NCBI GenBank assembly: GCA_029945375.1
Contig: CM057059.1
Coordinates: 3,720,001-3,784,000, forward strand
Length of the DNA stretch: 64,000 nucleotides
Reading direction: 5' to 3'
Origin: Agaricus subrufescens
Taxonomy: Eukaryota; Basidiomycota; Agaricomycetes; Agaricales; Agaricaceae
Shown: positions 24,234-35,119 of the stretch, in pieces
Position numbering within the stretch: position 1 is the first letter of the stretch
How the letters are laid out: each line of letters opens with the position of its first letter
Position numbers and translations under genes: made by a program
Notes under the pieces: generated by a model
What the model was told of the DNA's origin: nothing
Databases searched by the model: none
What the model saw: only the letters and a program-made list of their open reading frames with translations

Positions 24234-24992
24234 CAGGCTCCTACCCAGCTCGCTTACTGCACGTGCGCTTAGTCAGAACTTATCTACACTGCAGTAACCG
24301 GCTGGCACCAAAGGTTAATCGGGCATCACCGGCATCAAATTGATGTGACTTCCCTTCAGTTCAGGTGTCTACCTCATTGTTGGGCATCTACTCGATAAAC
24401 TCGCCTTTTGAAAACATAATTTACTATTATATGGTCTATACATCTAAACTCAACTTTTATACCAGCTGGAATCCAAACATCGGCAGCAGCATAACAGAAG
24501 GATGTAATTCCCACGATGTTGATGCGCTCTAATGGGCTCTGTCACGCGAGTGAACAAAGATGTTTTTGACATCGTTTGCAAATAAACGTATGATAAAAAC
24601 TGGTATATCGGCAGCCTAACTAGTCCCGGAGAGCGTTATAATATAATTTTCAAAATCACAAGCATTTTGGTGCTGATATACTTAAATTCATTATATATGA
24701 GGAAGTTCACATGTTGAGGTCAACAGAACCGTGAGGGATAATGTGAAACTGTGCTTAGAAGGCAGAAAAAGCCTTAATATGAGATACTATACAATAAATT
24801 CATTATCAATGAGTCAAATGGATCTGCAAAAATCGAGCGGAAGAGCAGCGTTACACCGTGGGATACCCTCGGTGATTCCCGAAACGCATATGGTGCCAGC
24901 CGCTAACTGCGTTAGCAAACCCTTACTTTGTTCGTGTTTGGTTGAGTCCGCTATAAGGACGTACGCACGTGAGCGAGCTGGGTAGGAGCCTG
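24234..24992. mobile_element. Non-autonomous DNA element (MITE-like), 759 bp, 9-bp TSD
   Basis: The left end begins CAGGCTCCTACCCAGCTCGC and the right end is its inverted complement. The first 21 bp are identical, then a CACGTGCG block matches after a small indel. Direct copies of AATAACAGG flank it at 24225-24233 and 24993-25001. The interior has no coding potential that I can support. A 9-bp duplication is typical of Mutator-like elements, although hAT-type elements (8 bp) are not excluded. The parent transposase is not in this window. Confidence 0.85.
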
Positions 24993-25001
24993 AATAACAG
25001 G
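24993..25001. repeat. Target-site duplication AATAACAGG, right copy
   Basis: Direct partner of 24225-24233. Confidence 0.85.
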
Positions 25002-25539
25002 TAGAATAATTAGAAAAGTTAAAAAACCTCCCCCCTACCCACGTTTGCTGTTATTTACCGGTAAAAAACCTCCTCCCCAACCCCAGACATGATCATCGAT
25101 TCATAGGGGAGACCGTGTGAAAATGCGGGTGAATATTCGTTTACGTCCGTATCATTCTTAACTTCCTTTGATACCGTCACCTAGGCTGGCTGCTGTAGGC
25201 CCTGCTTTCCTTTTGATGCTGGCACCCTAACTAACTCTGCAATCCATCCTAATGCTTCAATTAGCTGCCCTAAGGCGACTGAGCAATAACGTTACCAGGG
25301 CATTACTAGTTAATGAACATGTGCGACAGGGGGAACAACACCTTCCTCAACCTCGATATATGGTCCGAAATCATTCGGTACTATAGGGACCTCCCGGATG
25401 TCCGATTTAAAAACCAAACCCTCAAGTCTCTGGCACTAGTTTCTCGCCGCTTGACCCCCCTAGCCCAATCCGAAATTTGGAGGACGGTCGACAGTATCCG
25501 CCATGTTGTGAACTATATCAACGATGCAGAGGGGTCAAA

Positions 25540-25546
25540 TATAATT
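25540..25546. repeat. Target-site duplication TATAATT, left copy
   Basis: Identical to 35113-35119 and abutting the CTCAG terminus. It lies inside the F-box coding sequence. Confidence 0.9.
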
Positions 25547-25610
25547 CTCAGTAAAAAATACTTTCAGCGCTATTTAGGTTATTCCGGGTTAATTCCGGGT
25601 GTCTCCAGGA
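25547..25610 (+). repeat. Terminal inverted repeat, left
   Basis: Starts CTCAGTAAAAAATACTTTCA. The first 11 bases match the complement of the right terminus exactly, and the following ~50 bp match imperfectly. Confidence 0.82.
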
Positions 25611-26269
25611 TAAATCAGATCCATGGGATTGAGTGTACCCCTGAGTTTACGTGTGAATCTGTATTTGTATACCCTGGAGAATGCCAGGGGGATGCCTGGA
25701 GACCGCCTGTATGATACTAGTGAAAAGGCTGTATAATGCCAGAACAACTTTAGGTACCGATGTACATATGGTTCTTGGCCTCACGTTCACAAGTCCAAAA
25801 CAGAATAACAGTGCAGAGTATACATTCCAAAGAACAGTTTTGTACGGTATAATCAAATTTTTAGTTACTGGGTTGAAATTACACAAAGTATACAGTATAT
25901 TCTAGGTTTTTCACAACTTCATTGCATGTTTAGCTTCTCCATTAGAGGTTTAGCTAAATGCTTATTACCCAGCACTTTTTGTAAAGCTTGTGACCACTAT
26001 GGCATTTGTAGATGATGATTTCATATTGATGGTAAGCATTTGTTCATTTGTGAGCCACTTAAGTTGTCTAGGTGCATTTTCTGTCACTGCCTAATATTTT
26101 CATGAAAGTATGTGACTATTCTACTGCTCTGCATTGACAGTGAACAGCTCCTCAATATTCAATGATGGAAGCTGGCTATGGCATATCTGGTTCTGGAACT
26201 TTACTGATATTCCACAACAATTGCCTATGACTCATCTGGCTTAATCACATCCCTGATCTGCTTTCAGTC

Positions 26270-27960
26270 TTGGACATTCCATGTTCTGTCTTGGATCTCC
26301 ATTCTGTATTCTGTCGTGGATCTCCATTCCGTATTCTGTCTCAGATTGCCATTCTGTATTCTGTCTTGGATCTCCATTCTGTATTCCGTCTTGGACTGGA
26401 GTCCATCTTGGATCTCCATTCCATATTCCGTCTTGGATCTCCATTCCATATTCCGTCTCGGATCTCCATTCCGTATTCCGTCTCGGATCTCCATTCCGTA
26501 TTCCGTCTCGGATCTCCATTCCGTATTCCGTCTTCCGTCTTCCATCTTGGATCTCCATTCCGTATTCCGTCTTGGATCTCCATTCCGTATTCTGTCTTGG
26601 ATCTCCATTCCCTATTCCTTCTTGGATCTCCATTCCGTATTCCATCTTGGATCTCCATTCCGTATTCTGTCTCGGATCTCCATTCCGTATTCCATCTCGG
26701 ATCTCCATTCCATATTCCGTCTCAGATCTCCATTCCGCTCCGCCTTATCTCCATTCCATATTCCGTCTTGGATCTCCATTCCATATTCCGTCTTGGATCT
26801 CCATTCCGTATTCCGTCTTGGATCTCCATTCCCTATTCCATCTTGGATCTCCATTCCGTATTCCATCTTGGATCTCCATTCCGTATTCTGTCTCGGATCT
26901 CCATTCCGTATTCCATCTCGGATCTCCATTCCATATTCCGTCTCAGATCTCCATTCCGTTCTGTCTCGGATCTCCATTCCATTCCGTCTTGGATCTCCAT
27001 TCCATATTCCGTCTTGGATCTCCATTCCATTCCGTCTTGGATCTCCATTCCGTATTCCATCTTGGATCTCCATTCCGTATTCCGTCTTGGAATGGAGTCC
27101 GTCTTGGATCTCTCCGTATTCCGTCTTGGAATGGAGTCCGTCTTGGATCTCCATTCCGTATTCCGTCTTGGATCTCCATTCCGTATTCCGTCTTGGAATG
27201 GAGTCCGTCTTGGATTTCCATTCTGTATTCCGTCTTGGATTTCCATTCTGTATTCCGTCTTGGATCTCCATTCCCTATTCCGTCTCAGATCTCCATTCCG
27301 TAGTCCATCTTGGATCTCCATTCCGTATTCCGTCTTGAATCTCCATTCCGTATTCCGTCTTGGATCTCCATTCCGTATTCCGTCTTGGATCTCCATTCCG
27401 TATTCCGTCTTGGATCTCCATTCCGTATTCCGTCTTGGATCTCCATTCTGTATTCTGTCTTGGATCTCCATTCCGTATTCCATCTTGGATCTCCATTCCG
27501 TATTCCATCTTGGATCTCCATTCCGTATTCCGTCTTGGAATGGAGTCCGTCTTGGATCTCCATTCTGTATTCCGTCTTGGATCTCCATTCCCTATTCCGT
27601 CTCAGATCTCCATTCCGTATTCCATCTTGGATCTCCATTCCATATTCCATCTCAGATCTCCATTCCATATTCCATCTCAGATCTCCATTCCGTATTCCAT
27701 CTCAGATCTCCATTCCGTATTCTGTCTCAGATCTCCATTCCATATTCCATCTCAGATCTCCATTCCGTATTCCGTCTCAGATCTCCATTCCGTATTCTGT
27801 CTCAGATCTCCATTCCGTATTCCATCTCGGATCTCCATTCCATATTCCGTCTCAGATCTCCATTCCGTATTCCATCTCGGATCTCCATTCTGTATTCCAT
27901 CTCAGATCTCCATTCCATATTTCATCTTGGATTGCCATTCTGTTTTCACATATTGTCAAT
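26270..27960. repeat. 25-bp minisatellite, about 65 copies
   Basis: The unit is close to GGATCTCCATTCCGTATTCC plus GTCTT, repeated head to tail with point variants (CGT/CAT, CTTGG/CTCGG/CTCAG) and some shortened or rearranged units such as CTTGGAATGGAGTCCGTCTT. The unit length is not a multiple of 3 and the unit lacks stops in every frame, so long open frames appear on both strands (574 codons on plus). These encode a 25-residue periodic peptide and are unlikely to be genes. The tract lies in the 3' half of the Tnp2 element, downstream of the transposase. Confidence 0.95.
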
Positions 27961-28191
27961 TGTTGTGCTAGTGCACTTTTGCCTGTATCTTTAGAGACTA
28001 GTCTCAGCAAAAGCTCAAGTATGATCCCATGACTAGAGACTACTTGATCTATATTGCTGGATGCAACATTGGCTATGGTTGGTCTCTTATTGGAAGGTTT
28101 CAGAAAGCAGGATATAACAGTGTCTTAGAAGTAGTGTTCAGCAATTTGGATAATACATCTTGTTACTAAGTCCTTAACAAGGGGGAAAGTT

Positions 28192-31100
28192 CTAGTCATC
28201 TTTATCTACCAAATCTGTCCTTATTTGTCCTCTCTCCTCCAGATGTAATAGCTCTACTCCAGGATGCTTGCGCAAAATATAAACCCAATCTGAGAACCCT
28301 GATTCCCATATACCTACTATATCAACTATTGCTTCTATTGAAGCAATATCAACCTGACTCTGCAAATCCCATTTTCCCCGAAGAGTGCATAGCTTTCTAC
28401 AAACATTTGTGATCCGTTTGTATACCACCATTTGAATGCACTGATCTCCAACTTTAGTTTCAACAAACATTATTACCTCTCCATATACTTGCATCTCTGG
28501 TGTAGGGCTCATATCTTGTTGCCCAACAGTCACATTGTCTGGGAAAGCCTAGTTTGTAAAGCTTTAGATACATCAACAAATATACAAGAGATTACTTACC
28601 TCAAACCAGCGATAGTTCCGTTTTGACAACTTGCCCTGTGTTTCATATATCCTACTTCGCAAAGTACGCCCATTTTTGAGTTGTAATTTCCCATACAAGG
28701 CCATGGAATCTGGATCAGTGACATGAAATCCCAAAACCTTTGAAACATACTCCACTACAAGATTGTAGCTAGCATGATCAAGCAGTTTGAGAGGAAAATT
28801 TGATAAAAGGTGAAGTTTAGGAGGAAGTTGTGGTTTCTGGGGTTCTAGATCTGGATATAGTAGCCCAAGAATGCGAACACGCTCTTTATCCACAATAATA
28901 TTGCTGAGATTGGCAAATGGCTCCTTTTTTGACCGGATTTTATGACCTAGCTCCCCAATTGTTCGTTCCACTGTAGCTTGTGATCCCACCCGGACAGATC
29001 CATTCCATTTGATATGAATAGGAATGTGAATAAGTTGGAATATGCATAAACGTGCCCGATTAATCTTCTCTGGATCATCACCAATGTAGAGCTGCTCGAA
29101 GCATAGCAAAAAGTTGACTATCTTCCTTTGAAGAGGCCCAAGGTCTCTCTCGGTATGTGGATGTAGAGACATAGCAAATGTGACAATTTCGATGAACTCT
29201 GAATAATGTTCAACTACAGGATAGTTGAACCCCATCTCAAGACAGATGGGAACCATATACCAGAGAGTAAGACCCATCCACTCATACATCTTGTACTGGC
29301 TGTTTCGCTTCAGAGCTGGATCCCGGATAACACCACAGAAAGAGGGAGGTAGAGTCGCCATAGCTGATACAACACACTGGCCAAGTGTTCTAGTCATTTG
29401 AGCAGACATATGGATGTGTTCATTAGCTCCACTAAAAGCAGTGCTTGTCCACAAGTCCCATAGAAATGGAGCATCGTTTTCCATGAAAAGATGGAAAGGA
29501 TCAAGAGGAAAAAAACTGGGATGAATAAATGTTTCACTAGCTGCACATAGTGGCATCCTTGATATTCCAGTTGATTTTGTGATTTTTGTAGTGGTAGCTT
29601 TTGAATTTGATGGATCAAGAAGTGAAGAAATAGTTTTCCAATAATCATCTTCTGTGCGGAGAGGGACTTTTCCATCAGAATAGAGTGGTCGAGTTGGATT
29701 ATAGGAGTCGTTTTGAGGAGGATTTAATGGATAGTATTGTGCTTTTGCTCCAGATTGAATGCTTGAATATGCAGCTTGAGTGAGACTAAAGCGATCTCCA
29801 AAGATAGCTGAATGACCAGCCATTCCGTTAAGTTTAGCTGATCCCAGCATGTCTCCAAGGGCCATGACAATCCATGCTCGTAAGACAAAGTAGGATGAGT
29901 CAATAGCATCCCACATCCACAGTCCTTCACTAGCCTGTATCATCTCCTCAAAAAGAGGATGTAGGAATGATTCGATATTTCCAGGAGAGTTGGGACCAGG
30001 TGTTGCCAAGACAATAATGACATTATTTGATTGGTAGCGGATTTCAGGGGGAAGGTTAAGCAGGATAAGAATGAGAACCCATGTATTGGATTGCTTTTTC
30101 ATCGTCAGCTGAGCACCATCAGTTGAGAGAGCAAATGCAATATCACGAGGATCCTGGAACAAATCCAGGTTTTGGAAATGATGTCGGTGAATAGTTCCTG
30201 TAGGAAAATCTGAAAGAGGAACATCTTTAGCTGTAGCAACTAAAGAGATAGCCTCTTTCAAGCAACGATCTCGGTGACGAAGCAAGTTTGCAGTCTCGAC
30301 ATTTGCAAACATTGCCTTGATTGTATTCATGACAGGAAGAATGGTAAACTGAGTAGCTGGCTTGTTTGGGGATATGTAACGGGCAGTACCACAAGTCATC
30401 TTCCCTTTTTTCACAAAAGGGCATGAGTTAAGACCAGCATAAGATCCAGTATAGGCAATACAGCTGTTTGGGCACATATCGATAGAACGGGGATGTAGTT
30501 GTGTCAATTCTTCGGCAAGGGACCGAGCTCGGTAGAGTGACAAAACTTTCGGTTCATCACCAAGCACATCTTGGAGAACTCTCCGATGTGCTTCGTAAGC
30601 AGCAACGGTCCCATTAGAGTTTCGCCAAGCCATATAATGCTTTAGTGTAATACGTTCAGACTGATCTAGCTCTCGGGGTGTGAAAGGTGTGAAAGGTGGA
30701 TTTTCGGGTAGAGTGTAATCGCCTTCAAACAAATTCAATACTTGAAAACATTTCTTTAAATACAATACTCACCTAAAAGGTCATTCCGAAGTTTGACAAG
30801 CTCTGGAATATCATCTGCGCACATAACCTCGCTAGAGTCTGAAGATGAATCAACATCCATCCTGTTTTCATCATCAGATACCCGAGAATATATGCTAGAG
30901 CTGCCTTCACTCTCGCTTTTCGGATCCTCGGAGTCACTATCTTCACCCCAAGTATCGGCCTCGGATATAGAGTCGGGGGCATTGAATGGAAGAGATGGAG
31001 TAAAGTTGTCTGGAATGTCTGGACCCATGAGTTCGAGTGGTGAATCTGAGTTGTCGAAGATGCCTGGGCCTGCGAGATTGAGAGACCGACCAGTATCGTC

Positions 31101-31406
31101 GATATCGTCAAGGGCCGGGGGTATAGGATCAGGAGATGGACTGAGGTGGTAACCAAGAGCCTGGGTATCTGAGCTGGTGAAATTGTGTGCGGAGGTGGAA
31201 GCAGGGATGCTCTGGTCAGACTCGTCTTCAACGAGCTCAGAATTCAAAGATTGCAGCGTCTTTATAATCGCTCGTTGTATAAACTCCGTGTCTCGTGGGT
31301 CTATTGATTGCTCCAAGTAGTCTTCATCCTTTTTCAGATGCTTTCGGACTGTTCGAGGAAGGTATTCCTTCCTGCCTTCACACTTAGTACAGTAGCAGTA
31401 GATCAT
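28192..31406 (-). CDS. Tnp2-like transposase
   Basis: Three exons. The first starts at 31406 with a Cys-containing N-terminus (MIYCYCTKCEGRKEYLPRTV), then has an acidic Ser-rich stretch with Asp/Glu runs. An intron near 30736-30773 joins it to a 720-codon exon. The last exon (28551-28192) joins after RWFE across an intron with donor gtaagt. The main exon carries the Tnp2 pattern: MCPNSCIAYTGSYAGLNSCP, DPRDIAFALSTDGAQLT, LIHIPIHIKWNGSV and, between them, IVMALGDMLGSAKLNGMAGH followed by SAIFGDRFS (equivalent to the D-x-P-A...K/L-x-GMxGH block). The product is about 1,060 residues, normal for the family. It should cut and join the element ends in the nucleus. No stops or frameshifts were found. 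It is transcribed away from the SAP-domain gene, with about 220 bp between the two starts. Confidence 0.87.
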
Positions 31407-31626
31407 GGTGGTGGACTGGGTGAGGAATGGACGTGTGAGAACCCACACTGCCTTGTTCTATTGTTTATCGTGATAACACCGCAAATGTCGAATGTCGAAC
31501 GCATGTTGATCAACTGATTACTTAATCACCACAAAGTGGTTGTTGCGCGTCGCGAGGTTACCCGCACATTGTTTGACTTTCAAAGTCCATTTGTCTGGCA
31601 CACGGCCAGTACCTGGGCTGCGGTCA
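31407..31626. promoter_or_regulatory. Probable bidirectional promoter of the Tnp2 element
   Basis: About 220 bp separates the divergent starts of the transposase (31406, -) and the SAP-domain gene (proposed 31627, +), so one short region must drive both. No clear TATA box was seen. This is inferred from gene layout only. Confidence 0.4.
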
Positions 31627-34600
31627 TGTCGCGCTTTTGTGGTGAGTTCATCAGGATCTGCGTATTAGTCTGCGCAGAATCAGCTGATAAGTATAACCCC
31701 ATAGCCAACTCCACGAACGGCCTTGACAGCGGCATAATGGTGTTGGCGACCCCACGCAAAGGCCCTCCGCTATTCCTCGACTCTGCTAGCAGCGGTAGCA
31801 CAAGCTTCTGCTCACCTGATGACCACGTCATCATCCTCTCCCCCTCTCGCACAAATCAATTCTCAACCATCGGCAGCGTCAACATGTCGCAGAGCGCTAC
31901 GGGGAGCACAGGCGTAGCAGGGAATATTGTGATGGCTCCGCAGAACGCTGCTATGACTGGCCAGGGCATCGTAGGCAACATTCCCATAGGCTCGCAGAGC
32001 ATGGTAAACGGCCTTCCGGCGGCTTCGCAGACTGTTGCAGGCGGCTTAGCAATTCCCCTCCACGCAAACCTAGAAACTGCTATCGCGAATCTACCACTCC
32101 AGAATATGCTGCGCAATGCCGACGTATATCGCCTCTTCATCGAGAACAGCACGCTCCTCAATGCAAAGGCGACTCTTGCTTCAGAGGCGGCGGCTCTTGC
32201 TTCGGAGAAGGCAACCCTCTCATCTGAAAATGCATCACTCAGGATCGAATTGGCAGGAGCACAACGAGAGCTGGCTGATATGCGAAGCCGTGTTCAGGTG
32301 ATGGAGGGTAACAGACTGCATTCGGACCAACGATTCTCCTCTCCGTAAGTTTTCAAACATTCCTTCTATTCGCAGTCTCTTAATAGCTACTATAGGACAA
32401 TGCTACTGACGAAGTGGTCTTCTGAAGACTCAGAACCCTGTGACTCGGCCTTTCAATGCGACAGAAACAATGATAAACCCCGCTCCTCGATTTATGGCCA
32501 GTTTCCCGCCGACTCTCCTGCTGAATGCCCCCCTGGTTTCTCTCCCGATGTCCTGTGGACACTTGGCGAGTGCCACAGAGATGCCAGCGCTTACAGGAAC
32601 AACCGGGTCATCCTCAGCGCTGCAATTCGCAACAAGGACGGCACTCCTTTTCGTAACATTGAAGCAATCAAAAACACGGCTCGCATTCACTTCCTTTCTT
32701 CACTGGCCCCCCTCTCTATCCCTACCCGTGCTCCGACGCGTCAAACAGGATTGTGGTGGAGGAAACACCGCCCAGAGGAGTGGAAGGCAGCTGTCCAACA
32801 CCTTGAACTCGTGCATCCCGTCGTTGGCTACTGTGCTTATCATTGGAAAGCTGAGGAGATCTACCGGTATGTTATACAAACCCGGCTCGATAGCGATCGA
32901 TCTAGGGAGGAATCAAGAGAGCCGGAGAGTACCTCCCCTGTAGAGCCTTTGGATATCAATATGCCAGCCGTATCGACAAAACGTCCTCACTCTCCCGCTA
33001 TTGTTTCGACTAGCCAGCCTGCTCCTGAGAACGAGCAGTCCGAGCAGTCAGCCACTGTTGTGAAGCCAGCCAGGAAAAAAAGGAAGAAAGGTATGTATGA
33101 AACGTTTCATAAACTAGTGGACTAACACCCTTTACAGTATTTGCTCTCCTCGACGGAGAATTCCGTTCACCGGATGGTGAACCTGTTTTGGCACCCCCCG
33201 CCCCACCTTTAGCGACTGCAATACCGTCCAATACTACCCCGCCGTCTACCACACCGTCTACTGCCCTGCCGTCTACTGCCCTGCCGTCTACCGCCCTGCC
33301 GTCTATTGCCCTGCCATCTACCGCCCTGCCGTCTACCGCCCCGTCGTCTGCTATCCCGCTGTCAGCTGCCACGTCATCAACTTCCTCGCCCTCAACTGCC
33401 CCGCTGTCGACCACTCCGCCGTCAACCAACCCACCATCTGCTTTCTCACCAGTATCGACGGCTCTCACTACATCTTCATCTACAGCAGCACACTCGGGCT
33501 CTGCAAAGCACATCGACACCTCACAAATCGTGATCCCCTCAACTGGTAAGGCTTCCCTAATCCGACCGCTTTCTTTTACTGACTGACTTGATATGTCTAG
33601 TGGATGCGCTTGGTGGTATGCCGGAGCTTCCTATATCATCAAAATACTGAATACCGTTCACAGAGCTCCTCTCCGAGGAGTTTTCATCGATCAAGGATTC
33701 AACTCCACTATTCAATGCGTTCAAATTATCGCCCGAATTCTCTGTTGGAAAGCCATCTGATGAACTTGTTAGATGGCTTCAGGGGGTTGAAGCTGCAGAT
33801 CCTAACGACCCTACACTCGACGAAGACAATAACTTTGAACAATGGGGTCACCGCCAGCTTTCCCTCTCTTCACCAGCGCTCACCTCTTGGTCTGTTGTAG
33901 GAAATGTCAACTTTGCCTGCCGTATCATATCCGTTCTAGTGAAGACTTGTAAGGTGGCTAGAGTAATATGCCTTGTCAACCAGAAGAAAGTAGCTACATC
34001 TTTTCTTGCCGACTGCTACCTTGATCGAACGATTGAGACTCTCTGGAAGCTCTGGACTGTTCATAAGGTGAGCGCTTGTCCTATTCAATGTCTATCTCTT
34101 TTCTTTTTTTCCTTTTCCAGGCTGAGCATCCGGATCTTCCTACGGCTCGTAAAGTATGTCAAAAGTTCACACCCCTCCTCCCTTTATGTTAACGTCTCTC
34201 AAATTGCTTGTGCCTGCTTCACCTTCACCCTCCGTTGTACTGGTTGCCAAGGCACCATCTCCACCTCTGTCACCTTCTTCTACACCACACTCCCCTGCCT
34301 TGACACCGCTGGTACCCGCACCTCCTAGCCTTTCGCAAAAATGTGTTCAGGTGAGCTTTCCTAAAAGTAAGAACTTTAAACTTAAACCCATGCTCACTCA
34401 CGTCTAGAGCCTCAAACTGGATGAACTGAGGGAACTTATCAAAGTGCGGGGTATCGAAGTTTCTGCTGCAAAACCGAAGAAGGAAGGTAAAACTCAGAAT
34501 ACATGTTCTTGTAATATCACTAATTCAATTACTAGACTATGTTAAAGCTATCTTATGTGCACCGAATGAGAAACGGCCTTCAGAGGCTGATATTCAGTCA

Positions 34601-34738
34601 ATCATTGCAATGGTAAGTTCATTCATGATTATGATTCTTCAGAATGAACTCAGTAGGGTTTATATAGCGTGGCACCACAAGGAAGGTTACTCGAAGTACT
34701 GGCGGAAAGGAGTCTATAGCGTGATGGTGTTCTATTAG
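31627..34738 (+). CDS. Transposon partner protein with coiled coil and C-terminal SAP domain
   Basis: The proposed start is 31627 (MSRFCGEF; 31737 is an alternative). Exon 1 ends at 32345 after a Gly/Ala/Gln-rich stretch and a coiled coil (ASEAAALASEKATLSSENAS). The next exon has a compact conserved-looking part: SPDVLWTLGECHRDASAYRN, IKNTARIHFLSSLAPL, LWWRKHRPEEWKAAVQHLEL and GYCAYHWKAEEIYRYV. A basic patch (KPARKKRKK) and a Pro/Ser/Thr linker with 15-bp TALPS repeats follow. After introns near 33100, 33547, 33615, 34069 and 34352 comes SLKLDELRELIKVRGIEVSA then KKEDYVKAILCAPNE, a good SAP helix-loop-helix (DNA binding). The last exon ends at TAG 34736-34738. All junctions stay in phase. The likely role is binding element or chromosomal DNA with the transposase (inference). 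Confidence 0.75.
33240..33350 (+). repeat. 15-bp coding tandem repeat (TALPS units)
   Basis: About six copies of a unit like ACTGCCCTGCCGTCT lie within the SAP-domain gene and encode TALPS pentapeptides. The unit length keeps the frame. Confidence 0.8.
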
Positions 34739-34789
34739 TATCTCAATAGTATTAAGTTGATATTGCCTGACTGTGCTTGAACGATGGCC

Positions 34790-35025
34790 GAAAACGGCTG
34801 TATAATGCCTTAACAACACCTGAACAATGCCTGAATACTGCACTCTCTAAATCTGAATAACCCCTGCACAAGGCCTGAATATTGCCGGGACGGTGCTTGA
34901 ACAATACTTGGACAATAGCTGAACAAACGCAGAACAATGCCAGAGTATAACATGAATTATGTACCGGAACAATACCAGAACAATGCCGGAATTTCTTGTT
35001 CGGGTATTGTTCTGGCACTCTTTCC
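34790..35025. repeat. Subterminal repeats of the Tnp2 element
   Basis: Many copies of a motif close to GAACAATGCC occur within 240 bp of the right end, mostly in one orientation, with at least one inverted copy (GGTATTGTTC near 35005). A related stretch (GGCTGTATAATGCC followed by AACAAC) is present near both ends, at about 25728 and 34797. In CACTA-type elements such arrays bind a transposon protein; here that is inference. Confidence 0.75.
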
Positions 35026-35048
35026 GAGGATCAACACCACTTCCGGCT

Positions 35049-35112
35049 TTGTTCAGGACCCTGGAAAAGCTCGGAAAAGCCTTAAAATACCTGGATTTTT
35101 CTTTTTACTGAG
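35049..35112 (-). repeat. Terminal inverted repeat, right
   Basis: Ends TTTTTACTGAG. It is the inverse partner of the left terminus, with shared CCGGG/CCTGG-rich and TATTTTAAGG-like blocks further in. Confidence 0.82.
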
Positions 35113-35119
35113 TATAATT
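35113..35119. repeat. Target-site duplication TATAATT, right copy
   Basis: Direct partner of 25540-25546, followed by the continuation of the F-box reading frame. Confidence 0.9.

Larger units (their letters stand above)
25547..35112. mobile_element. 9.57-kb Tnp2-type (EnSpm/CMC-like) DNA transposon, apparently complete
   Basis: The ends are CTCAGTAAAAA (25547 on) and TTTTTACTGAG (to 35112). Imperfect inverted similarity extends about 60 bp further in (TATTTAGG...TTCCGGG against the complement of the right end). Perfect 7-bp direct repeats TATAATT flank it (25540-25546 and 35113-35119). Inside are a 25-bp minisatellite, a Tnp2-like transposase on the minus strand, a divergently transcribed coiled-coil/SAP gene on the plus strand, and a cluster of subterminal repeats at the right. 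Both genes look unbroken and the duplication is perfect, so the insertion is probably young and may be autonomous. Tnp2/CACTA elements usually make 2-4 bp duplications, so the 7 bp is odd. Confidence 0.9.

Noticed and set aside
24731..24985. 84-codon frame inside the 759-bp element
   Set aside because: It has no domain and runs into the inverted end. Such non-autonomous elements do not encode proteins.
26270..27960. CRISPR-like array
   Set aside because: The repeats are head to tail with no unique spacers, and the genome is eukaryotic.
26264..27994. Several long open frames (up to 574 codons) on both strands
   Set aside because: They come from a 25-bp tandem repeat with no stop in any frame. 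The same periodic peptide appears in every frame, so this is a repeat artefact and not a gene.
33010..33519. Minus-strand frame of repeated VDGRA units
   Set aside because: It is the antisense reading of the TALPS repeats in the SAP-domain gene.
34619..35018. Minus-strand open frames at the right end of the Tnp2 element
   Set aside because: They run through the subterminal GAACAATGCC repeats and show no domain.
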